Source of the DNA: Hexactinellida sp. DTS-2022
Lineage: Eukaryota > Porifera > Hexactinellida
Direction of reading: 5' to 3'
DNA length: 64,000 nucleotides
Assembly: GCA_028753945.1 (NCBI GenBank)
Contig: JAPNXP010000010.1
Location: 2,669,042-2,733,041, forward strand
Under the pieces are notes generated by a model that did not search any database, was not told where the DNA came from, and was given only the letters and a program-made list of their open reading frames with translations. Position 1 is the first letter of the stretch. Each line of letters starts with the position of its first letter. The position numbers were made by a program, and so were the translations under genes. Below, piece by piece: positions 44,923 to 54,735 of this stretch.

Positions 44923-45103
44923 GGCAGTGATTCCAATACTGGGCCACTATACTATAGTATAGTCGGCACAGTAATAAAGGCAGTAAGATTAGAACTGGGC
45001 CACTATACTATTGTATAGTCGGCACAGTAAATTAAACAAAAATACAGGCAGTGATTTCAAAACTGGGCCACTATACTATTGTATAGTCGGCACAGTAAAA
45101 TGG
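44923..45103 (+). repeat. three copies of a palindromic CTATACTATAGTATAG module
   Basis: Units of about 60 bp: AAAGGCAGTGATT..ACTGGGCCA, CTATACTATxGTATAG, TCGGCACAGTAA. Other copies are at 18565-18620, 45605-45682 and, inverted, 63301-63355. Confidence 0.85.
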
Positions 45104-45364
45104 ACAAGCTTTGACTCCCATCCATCCATGTTTTAAATAGCGTTAACTAAGAGCCCACATTTTCTGGATAGGTGTCTCATGGGTTACAGATGTGCACCAG
45201 TGATCAGGATTTTACTACATTTTACCTATTCAATCTCACAAAAGGAACAGTAAATTGTTCCCAAATATTGAATTTATATGCATTCCATAGATAAATTAAT
45301 TATACACCTTGTTATAGTGCACAAATTTTAAAATTTGGCTTAGTTTGTGCCACAGTTGAGTTCC

Positions 45365-45500
45365 GAATTTCGGGGATGCGGAATATGTTCGAAAGTTGAA
45401 GTAGGAATTAATACGGAAAATGAAGTAGGAATAAGTTCGAAAGGCCTGTAAGTAGGAATAAGATCGAAAGGCTTCCAAGTATGAAAAGTTCGAAAACCAA
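45365..45500 (+). repeat. GAAGTAGGAATAAGTTCGAA minisatellite (second locus)
   Basis: Four or five units of the same repeat as at 38820-38990 and 40777-40855, same orientation. Confidence 0.8.
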
Positions 45501-45699
45501 TAAATGGGTTTGAAGTCGGTTTATTGGTGTTTTATCATAACACTTGCATTTGCATTAATTAATAAAACTGTTCTGTGGAGAGGATACGGACTAATAATAA
45601 CTAACCAAGGCAGTCATTTCAATACTGGGCCATTCATTTCAATACTGGGCCATACTGTAGTACAGTCGGCACAGTAAAAACACAATTGTTATCTTTGTG

Positions 45700-46354
45700 T
45701 TAGTTTGCTTGCTTGTCCAGAATGAATTGAAGACTACGAGTCCCATAAAGCTGAAAATGTATTTATATAGGGATAATTTTGCACTGCGAAAACGATCTAT
45801 TGGTTTTTGAAGAGAAATATTCGCATTTTCTTCTAAAAGGGACAAAGTATGTTGGCCAATTAAGTTCGAGGATTTATTAGCATGGATTAGCTATACTTCA
45901 TTCAATCAGTGTAAATAGAACGTGCAAAATAGAGGCCGAAATTTGATTAAGCCTAATAGCGAATAGATACTAGCTTAATTAAATTCTAGCAATTTAGTCT
46001 ATTTGGCACAAGTTCATATAAAGTGCCAATTTAACTATTAGTGCAACAAATTATGCCACACTCATTTTTCGAATTTGATTTAATTTTTTTCTATAGATTT
46101 TCAAATTATTAGCCCATTTTGACCAAAATTCTTTTAATTATTATCTTTATAACTTTGTATACGTTGTATATAAACATTGTCGTTGTTTAGCTTAAATATG
46201 AAAAGTTGGCTTTCGAGTTTTAATTATTAGTTTAAATATATCTAACAAGCCATTAATGAATAAGCATAATCGTGATATTTGGTGTGGGATATGTAGATGT
46301 TACGGTCAATATCCGAAACCAGTCAATACCGTTACTGACTGGTCAATACCCGTA
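45700..46354. other. AT-rich DNA, no gene seen
   Basis: No recognised feature up to the hAT MITE at 46363. GTCAATACCGTACTGACT-type short repeats lie just before the insertion. Confidence 0.4.
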
Positions 46355-46362
46355 CTGACTAC

Positions 46363-46662
46363 CATAGGCGCCAAGTTTGGGATTTGGGGGGGGGGGCGGC
46401 CCCTCCCATATTGCTGATTGGGGGGGGCATGGGGTCACTGGGAGCGACCTCTCGGACCTTTCGGTGGATTAATCTTTATATGAAAGTGGTCCTTTTGATC
46501 GACCAAGGGATATAGAGGGTGAGAATCACGTTTGTTTACTTAATATATCCAGATTTTGTTTCTGAAGAAACAAATCTGGAAATATTTAGCAAACCTCCCA
46601 GTGGGCCCCTCCCAAGTGGCCCCCCCATTTTTGATTATATTTTCCAAAACTTGACGCCTATG
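46363..46662. mobile_element. hAT MITE of the CATAGGCGCC family (copy 2)
   Basis: CATAGGCGCCAAGTTT and AAACTTGACGCCTATG, flanked by CTGACTAC (46355-46362 and 46663-46670). The interior has G and C runs. Confidence 0.92.
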
Positions 46663-46935
46663 CTGACTACCCTTCTGGGTAGTACGCGTAGTGACTGAAT
46701 TATTGTATTTACTACTTTGTCTTTAGGATAATTAATCTTATAATTAATGTGTCAAATAACTAATAAGTATATAGGCTTCCGATCTTGGCCGGGATCGGTT
46801 CTCTCTGGAGCCCAACTATTTTACAATTTCTTTTTAACTAGAATTTTGATTTACACTAACTACCGAGGAGTAGCACTAAGTAATAAATAATCAAAACTGC
46901 AGAAAAATGTTTAAACATCAACTCAAGAATAAATA

Positions 46936-47040
46936 CAGTTGACAACCGTTTATTCGAAAACCAGTTAATTCGAACTTTCCCTAATTCGATCAATTTAATT
47001 TTTCCATGAGTGTTCGAAATAACGGATGTTGATTGCACTG
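46936..47040. mobile_element. 105-bp pogo/mariner-like MITE
   Basis: CAGTTGACAACCGTTTATTCG on the left and, reading inward from the right, CAGTGCAATCAACATCCGTT. TA precedes the left end; the right flank is CG rather than TA, so one side has probably mutated. Confidence 0.6.
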
Positions 47041-47196
47041 CGTTATAGTACTCATGGAGTTATAATTAGTTCAATGAATGCATGTGTAAATGAACTAAAT
47101 TAATGATCAAGTAATATTTGAATCCTGTTCTTGTGATTAAGTAAACAATCCTTTCAAACGAACTATAACTATTATCAATTTTTTTAAACCCTCACA

Positions 47197-48590
47197 TACG
47201 GGATGGGAGTGTGCTTCTTCTGATTGCATAGGCCGTACCCAATGTATAACTTAACTAGAATTCAATATTTAAATTACATTTCATCTTAGTTTCATAAATA
47301 TTCTGTAATTTAAATAATGTTTGAATTATGAAAACTTCAAAAGTTTAATTAATTAATTAAAGAATAATTGTTACAAATAGAAATAGGAATACGTGTAGTA
47401 TTTATTTTCTCTTTTGAATAATAGAATTGACATCATCATTAACTTGTAAACACGAGTGCCAAGTTTTGTTTTATAAATATACTTACAAGTTAGTTAAGAT
47501 TTTTTAGCCCCCTTAGCAATAGTACACTGTACTATTATGTTGTAGTTCGAATTTGGAAGACATTCTTAAAATATCCCGGTGGCTTTGTGCCTACATCGTC
47601 CAGACAGTTGTTATACTAGATACGATGTTGAATTTCTTCTCGTTTAGTTTATATGTCGATCTACGCACCAGGAGTGAAATAAGCTTTACAACACATTTAC
47701 AAATTTGATGGCCTAATCGTCATGAAATTCCTAGAAATCTCAAAAAAATGTCCCTAAATCACGAAAACTTTGAAGATATTTAAATCTGCCACATCCACTT
47801 ATATCTATTAAAAAAACTACTTTGTAGAAAAATACAATTCATTAATCTAGCTAGTATTTCGTGTTTGTCGTATGATTGCATATTTTGGGTGAATACGAGA
47901 TACGCGGGAAGAAATTTGATGGATAGAACTAGAAAAATAAGCGTTTCCTAATTGTAGATATCCATACATAAAAAAATAATCATATTATATCGTCCTATTC
48001 AGGCTATTCATGATAGATTTATAAAAATAGCGTATATTTTGAGTCTCCCGCTTTTTCATCTTCGATCTCCCGCTTTTTTGGTAAACTCGCGCCAAAAATG
48101 GCAAAACCTCCCGCTTTTTGGTTTCCAGAGGTTGGCATCCCTGGTTCTATAGTATCAGTATACTATAGAGTAATTACAATATAGGAAAGATGGCTGATAT
48201 ACGTAAACCGTTAATAAAACGTTGAATTGGTTACTGACCTATTCATTTTTAAATGATATATAGAAAGAACATCCTTAGGAGAATACAACCTCTATATTTT
48301 AAATTGCTAATTCGAATTATCAAAGAGCCACTAGACTAGAACACAATTTTCGATATAACTGACGAACAAAGACAAAATTGAGAATTCAGGCTTCAAGGTG
48401 ATCATCTCCAGGAAATTCTATATCCCTTGTCTAAATTTCAAATCTCTATATCAGCAATGGTCTAGTAAGGCCATCGCGTACGGCCGACCGGCCGGAACTC
48501 TATCAGAAGGATTTCATCAATACTGTGTAAAACTATAGTACTATAACGTTTTTACTAGGAGAAGCACACTAAAAACTATTAATATATAAC
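47197..48590 (+). repeat. dispersed repeat, second family (copy 2), split by an insertion
   Basis: 47197-47455 matches 18635-18870, and 48146-48590 matches 18995-19450 (AGTATACTATAGAGTAATTA, GGCCATCGCGTACGGCCG). The 690 bp between has no counterpart and ends GAGGTTGGCATCCCTGG, like a hAT terminus; its left end was not firmly identified. Confidence 0.65.
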
Positions 48591-48662
48591 AATTGATGAA
48601 TCTCTATCACTACTAGCAAGCTGACAACACGAATTAGGAATAATATAGCAGAATCCTATATA

Positions 48663-48840
48663 CAGTCGAAATCGGGTTTTTTTGCCCCCCAAAATGCACG
48701 ACAAAAGGAGGCAAAAAAACCCAATAAGCAAAAAAACCCGATGGAAAACACATTAAGATATCACATTTTTGCACGACTAAAGGAGGCAAAAACACCCAAT
48801 AAGCAAAAAAATCCGTGGCAAAAAAACCCGATTTCGACTG
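48663..48840 (-). mobile_element. 178-bp TA-flanked MITE (family A, copy 2)
   Basis: Same ends and same length as 9118-9295, inverted; TA at 48661-48662 and 48841-48842. Confidence 0.92.
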
Positions 48841-48854
48841 TAATATCAGGGCTT

Positions 48855-49315
48855 TTCATGAGTCACCGAGTCATCTGACTAGTGACAAAATTCAGTGACT
48901 CGAGTCACCGAGTCAATTGACTCGTGACAAAATTCAGTGACTCGAGTCACCGAGTCAATTGACTCGTGACAAAATTCAGTGACTCGAGTCACCGAGTCAA
49001 CTGACTCGAGTCACCGAGTCATCTGACTAGTGACAAAATTCAGTGACTCGAGTCACCGAGTCAATTGACTCGTGACAAATTCGGTGACTCGAGTCACCGA
49101 ATCTGAATCAATGACTCGCGAGTCATCAAGTCCATCAGATTATATATTTTGATAATCATGGGTTTTTCGAATTCTGACTACAATCAGATTAGTAATAGAA
49201 TATACAGGGACAGTATATACTTAATTTCCAATGCTTATTCTTACCATAGGTACACATCGATAATCATAATTCGCGAACCCTGACTCGCGAGTTAAGACTC
49301 GAGTCACCGAGTCAT
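48855..49315. repeat. tandem GAGTCACCGAGTCA repeats
   Basis: Units of about 42 bp: GTGACTCGAGTCACCGAGTC, AATTGACTCGTGACAAAATTC. Each holds palindromic CTCGAGTCACCGAG-type sequence. A last partial unit lies at 49280-49315. CAGGGCTTTTC near 48847 and CGAACCCTG near 49280 might be hAT ends, but no duplication was seen. Confidence 0.8.
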
Positions 49316-49683
49316 TTTCATTTAAAGTATACTAATTCAATTTTTTGTATTATAGTGCCTAAACAACCGCGATTGAAAACATTCGTCTACATTTCCTGAG
49401 GATTTAGAAAAAATTGACTTTCTATTATAAATATTCTGCTTTTTGACATTTTTTTTCCCCAAGTTCACTTTTTTTTTTTCGTAATTATATTTTTATAATA
49501 AAGTACGTACGTAATTATATTTTAATTATTGAAAAATTTCCATCTTGATATAAGTTTTCTAAAAAAAATATCTATCGCAATTTAAAAATTCCAATTATAT
49601 AAGTGTACATTATAGAATTCTTAACTGCGAACTGAATTGATTAACAAGGCCACTTACACTGTCTTTTTGTATACATCTATATA

Positions 49684-49972
49684 CATAGACGTCATTAATT
49701 GTGGGACAGGGGGGGCAGGCCCCCCTAGTATTTAAAACTGGGGGGGCCGAGTATCCCAGGCCCCCCAGTTTATTAAACCTCGATGTTTCATAGATTGATT
49801 GTTTTTTTTACAATGAAGCGACTAATCATTCTACAGTTTCTTCGCAAGGTCTTACAAAAACAAATTGTTTATTTATTGTTAATTGTGTAATGAATATTAA
49901 TAATGAGGTATAGAGATAAACCTTTTTGGCCCCCCAGATTTTGAAAGGATACCTAAAATATCGACGCCTATG
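49684..49972. mobile_element. hAT MITE of the CATAGGCGCC family (copy 3)
   Basis: CATAGACGTCATTAA and ATCGACGCCTATG ends. Flanks TCTATATA and TCTATACA are an 8-bp duplication with one mismatch, so it is older than copies 1 and 2. Confidence 0.8.
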
Positions 49973-49980
49973 TCTATACA

Positions 49981-51480
49981 TATATGCATACTCTACTTTC
50001 AAGATGAAGATCTCCAAAGATCAATAAGATATTTTGAGGGGAATAAATATTTTGATGTACCTCGCCAAAAATATGTCGTATCTAAATCTTCGATAACTTT
50101 ATAAACTGTCCCAGCTACCTCTCTGATACCAATGAAAGACCGATGAGATTCTCAAGAGAACAGAAAGTAGTAACCCTGACTGAAACAGCAATGAAACTAA
50201 GCAGAGAAGAGAGTGCAACCACAACAGCTAAGTTTTCAATTTCATTAATTGCTGATATTATTGATAAATTGTCGTGCATTGACCTCTCCAATGCTTGGGC
50301 TAGTCATATAGCAGATTTAACGCCTGTAACCTGAAAATTATTCCGATTGTCGAACAATTAATTTATTTATCAAATTTTTTAATTCTTGTTCTTGGACACT
50401 AAGGACGCATCATATGATTGCCCTCTACTTCTTTTGGCTCTTTCTGATATATATTCTTGATGTAGTAAGCGTTTCAGGGCAGCGTCCTACGAATTTCGCC
50501 TAAATTCAGCACCTTACAATGGTCTGAAATCTTTTAAAAGGTAATATTGTATCCAAAAATCACAATATTCGGGCTCCATACGTCAAAATATAGAGGTTCA
50601 CGTCAAAAAATTCAGGAATATATCCAATTTAGGGAAATTAGGAGCATATAAGTGAGATGAAAGTGTGGGAAGTATGCGCTATGCTGGCATGCTGCTATCA
50701 TATAATACTGTGGAAGGTTGTACTCCCAGATATTTCTTTTATTACTCATATTTGTTAGATATCTTCTTATCTCTATGTGATATTTGGTTTTAACACACTA
50801 TCTCATCTAAATTTTGAGTTATGACCATTTTATCACAGTTTTTTGTCAATTTTGTGGGATTTTCACACTTCAGGAGCCTCAAATATCCCATAACATATCA
50901 TATATGAACGAGCTTTGTTGATAATAGATCCAAATAGATAAACAACACAAAATGAGACGTTACACATCTCGATCCAAACATTGTTCGATAGGTAATGACC
51001 ATTAACGCATCATAAGGGGGCAAAATTCACACATTTCACACCTGTTGATATTTCAGAAAGGCTTGGAGTTAAAATGACTATAGCCATTAGAGAATACTGT
51101 AAATACCTGACTTTCTATACTTATATAATACATTTTAGAACCATAGGTGTCACGGTTTTCAAAATGACCAAATATGGTAATTTTCATGTGACCAATTTTG
51201 ATGACGAAGCAAATTTTCCAACTCTTGATCTATGGACAGCAGTGATTAGCTCTAAAATTCTAATCATCATGTTACTATTTCTTACTGATTCGAAAAGCTT
51301 ATGGGATTATATTTTAATTTGAATGAAGTGTTCTGCATTCAAATGCCCATATATGGTGGTGGCAGAGTGGCAATATTTTATTACGGTGACAAAAATCCAA
51401 CTTCGGATCCAAATGAGATAGACCTTAGCTCTAAATTGCTAAAAATAATCTAATTCAATTTCAAATGACATTATCTATTT
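49981..51480. other. AT-rich DNA with two short unidentified frames
   Basis: 50143-50334 (63 codons; EQKVVTLTETAMKLS) and 51074-51322 (82 codons; TKYGNFHVTNFDDEANF) read smoothly but match no family I know. They could belong with the pseudogene just downstream. Confidence 0.3.
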
Positions 51481-51482
51481 TA

Positions 51483-52662
51483 TGCAGCCTTGGAACTCCT
51501 TTGCTTTGCGCTTTCAAATTCTTGAATCAGCCACTTCGACACAACTCAAAAGAGTAGTTTTGGAAAAGTGGCTCAAGGAAAATTTCCTTTATGCGGCCTT
51601 CAACAAAAAATTTCAAAAGATCTCTCCATGATTCAAGTTAGTGACATCCGTCAACTTGAAACCCTATTATTAGAAATAGATTGTTTCCCTAAGCCTAAGA
51701 TTAATCAAAGTTCATAAACACCACAACCTACTGTTACAACTCGTCTACAAAATGCCATTAGACCATGAAAATGCCACTAGAACATGATGATTTAGATTTC
51801 GCTGCCGACGAAGCTATTAATTGTAACCTCTTTAATTCATCAAAAATAGGGTTTCATTTTACTTGACCAATTGAAATCTTTGAAAGTTTCTAATTTTGGG
51901 CGCCGATATATTGTTTTAAACTCCGGTTTTTCCCTTAACCCCTATATCATAGTAGTTTCAAACTATTTTATATACAGGATTTTTGGATTCATTAACAAAC
52001 GAACTAATCAACCAACATATTGTTGCTACCATAACAGTTTTATTGTAACACCCGCAAACAATTGTATAGAGATTATATTTATCCTAAACAATTTACACTT
52101 TCCATCTAAATGTTTCCCTATAAAAACCGCAACAATTGACAATTAGATAACCTAACAAAATTATTCTGATTTCTAAAAAAATATGTTTTTCGATACTGGC
52201 ATAAAGTTTAATGGACAAAGGTAATTATAATAAAAGTAACTATAGATTCTCCTTTCAAACCCAATAACTTTAAAGTAAATTTTAGGATATTTTTTAGCTC
52301 ACCCACTGATTATGCAAGTTCGTCTCGTATTTGTAAAACAAGATACCTTAGCCCTGATACTTTTACACAGAGCAGCACTAACCCAAACTCTATTTGGGGC
52401 GATCTGTCCAAGTACATATTTTGGAGCAATAGAGATTATTTAAGGAAAAAGCTGTATCTTAAATGGATAAACAACGCTAGTGCAATTAAATTAATGTTGG
52501 AGAATAATGTCCTTGATAAGCCATCTGCTTCCAGCATTCAGGTTTATATTAGCTTAGATGCACTTACTGTGGAAACGAGAATTTCTTTAATAACCTCAAA
52601 TATGATGAGCAATTCGAATAATTTAGAAAACATGCTTGGCGTTAGTTCTAGAACCTGAGAAT
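51483..52662 (+). pseudogene. coding-like remnant of unknown identity
   Basis: 51483-51629 encodes NSFALRFQILESATSTQLKR and continues KWLKENFLYAAFNKKFQ up to a TGA; a shifted frame continues MIQVSDIRQLETLLLEID. After a mixed stretch, 52303-52662 is open without a start codon (KYIFWSNRDYLRKKLYLKW, then LENNVLDKPSASSIQVY) and is preceded by TATTTTTTAG, a possible splice acceptor. Amino-acid use looks protein-like. It may be an old gene or transposon protein; no domain recognised. Confidence 0.35.
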
Positions 52663-52682
52663 GTTGATTTTCCAATTATTAA

Positions 52683-52774
52683 CCCGCTGATAACCACTTG
52701 TGACCCACATGCCCATATATGGGCATAAAGTGGTTTAGTTCCATTTCCGTGACCCATCGGTGGTAAACGTCGTG
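52683..52774. mobile_element. possible piggyBac-like MITE
   Basis: TTAA at 52679-52682 and 52775-52778. Inward sequences CCCGCTGATAACCAC and, from the right, CACGACGTTTACCAC are partly alike. A palindromic GCCCATATATGGGC lies inside. Weak. Confidence 0.4.
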
Positions 52775-53200
52775 TTAATGCATTTGAAAAAGATACTAAA
52801 TCATCTTATAGTAGAAATTGTTTCGGCGAGTTCTGCATAGATAGAGAGGAGTTAAATAGCATAAGTTACATAGATGATGATGGTAAATATCGATTGATTA
52901 TAGAATGGACTAGGTAGTCTTCTAGCTAAAAAATTTCCGAAATATATTCAATTTGTGTTTTAAAGTTTAAACATTATTGGTTCAAAAAATGTGATAGTAG
53001 GAAATCTAGACTCTTGAATTTTAGTTTGCACCAAAAAATGATGGCTAGAACGTCCGGAGCACATTAAACTAGATATGCTAGCTACCCAAATGTTGGGCAA
53101 TACAGGAAGCTTACTAGCATAGCAATTCATAAAATTAGAAAATATTTCTAATTCTGAATTTTGTATAAATTGTAATTAAATTACGTATCATAAATTGCCC

Positions 53201-54029
53201 CATGGCCTACTATAATACGGCTATACATGCTGCCGAATCATAGTAGGAAATACGAGTCCATTGATAAATAGGTTATTTATATTTATCTCCATAACTAGTA
53301 ATGATAGACGTCATAAATGTACTATAACTATATAGGAACTTGGTATCAAGGTATACATAGCATCCTTCAGAATTGTGCTATGTCATCATATGATGACGTA
53401 ATCGATATTTTGGGTGCGAAATATCGTGTTTTTATAACCTGCTTTTACCATAGTTAAACTCGTTATAAATGTTCAAGATTGGAACATGATGATGCCCATA
53501 ACTAGTTGAATAAAATATATCGAAATTATAAATGGAATGTTGACACATTCCTCGGTAGCCAGGGAAATGTAAATTTCGTAAAATGAGTCATAACTCAAAA
53601 ACTATCGATTTTATGTAAACTGGGCTAGTTCTGATGTAACTTCCTATTCATTGATAATACATAAATTATAATTCACTTCATTAACCTTTGAGATAATGAG
53701 ATAATTTGCTTAGAAAATTGCTTTTTCTAAGCAAATTATCTCATTATCTCAAAAGTTAATGAAGTGAAGCATAATTTATGTATTATCAATGAATAGGAAG
53801 TTACCTATTCCGGATAGATCAGAACTAGCCCAGTTTACATAAAATCGATAGTTTTTGAGTTATGACTCATTTTAAGAAATTTGATACCAAGTTCCTATAT
53901 AGTTATAGTACATTTATGACATCTATCATTACTAGTTATGGAGATAAATATTAATAACCTATTTATCAATGGACTCTTATTTCCTACTATGATTCGGCAG
54001 CATGTATAGCCGTATTATAGTAGGCCATG
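53201..54029. mobile_element. foldback element with long inverted arms (second copy type)
   Basis: Arms begin CATGGCCTACTATAATACGG and meet at about 53720 in AGAAAATTGCTTTTTCT. The flanking duplication is ATTGCCC (53194-53200 and 54030-54036). The left arm has an extra segment of about 220 bp (about 53350-53575). It shares GAATGTTGACACATTCC and CTTCCTATTCATTGATAATA with the foldback at 9434-10498. Confidence 0.85.
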
Positions 54030-54036
54030 ATTGCCC

Positions 54037-54727
54037 ATATAATATGCTCCAAATCTTTGAATAACAAGTTTGGCATACACTAAATAGAAAATTTGAATGT
54101 ATATGAATTTCCATTTTTGGTAATTATTTGTCTAATTATCGAGATAATGAGCTCATTAAATATTACACATCTATTATCATTAATATTGCACTAATTTTGA
54201 GTAAACTTCTATAATATCGATTTGTTTGTGGATTAATATTGAGACGACTGTTTCCAATTCAATTTTGCAAAGTGGTTCATGTGACACAAATACCACAAGT
54301 GGTATGGGCGCAATAAATTCGATTCCCCTTGAACAATCAATATGAAATTATGATTCAAGTGTAATTTGGTGCGTAGAATTCAAATAAATGGTTTAAATTA
54401 ATGTATAAAGTACAGTTTACTGTTAATTGAGGTGTCAGAGCTAATTAGTTCATAATCCTAATAATGAGGGAAATTACCAGAAATGACGCATCATTACAAG
54501 ATCTGAAATTTACCTTTAAAATCTCCCAAACTGGAGAATAAGAGATTTGCAAGAAATTATTGCGTGTAAAGGGTGAGAGAACTCAAATTAAGCCCTAATT
54601 ATTGTAAATATAATGGTATGGTCGAATTCTTTTGTCCAATGACTGTATAAAATTGACTTAAAATAACAATGAAATGAATTTAAGATTCATAGCAATATGT
54701 TTAAACTTTAAAGTCATTTTTATAGTA
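54037..54727. other. AT-rich DNA, no gene seen
   Basis: No recognised coding sequence before the hAT element. Confidence 0.4.
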
Positions 54728-54735
54728 CCTTAAAG

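Larger units (their letters stand above)
42760..45110 (+). repeat. tandemly duplicated hairpin-family repeat block
   Basis: Two and a half copies of a unit of roughly 850-900 bp. Each has CCCAGGTGCAAATTAGA, GCCAAGTTTCAGCCC, a CTACGGAGAAA motif followed by A/T-rich or ATA repeats, the hairpin, CATTCATTCATTATGTATTG, AGCAATGTTATCCACGG, and AAGTTGAAACAATAGAATTAG. The last copy lacks a hairpin and instead has three CTATACTATxGTATAGTCGG modules (44923-45103). Open frames inside are accidental. Confidence 0.78.

Noticed and set aside
43121-45018. Small plus-strand frames (68-85 codons)
   Set aside because: They repeat between copies of the hairpin-family repeat and show no protein-like conservation.
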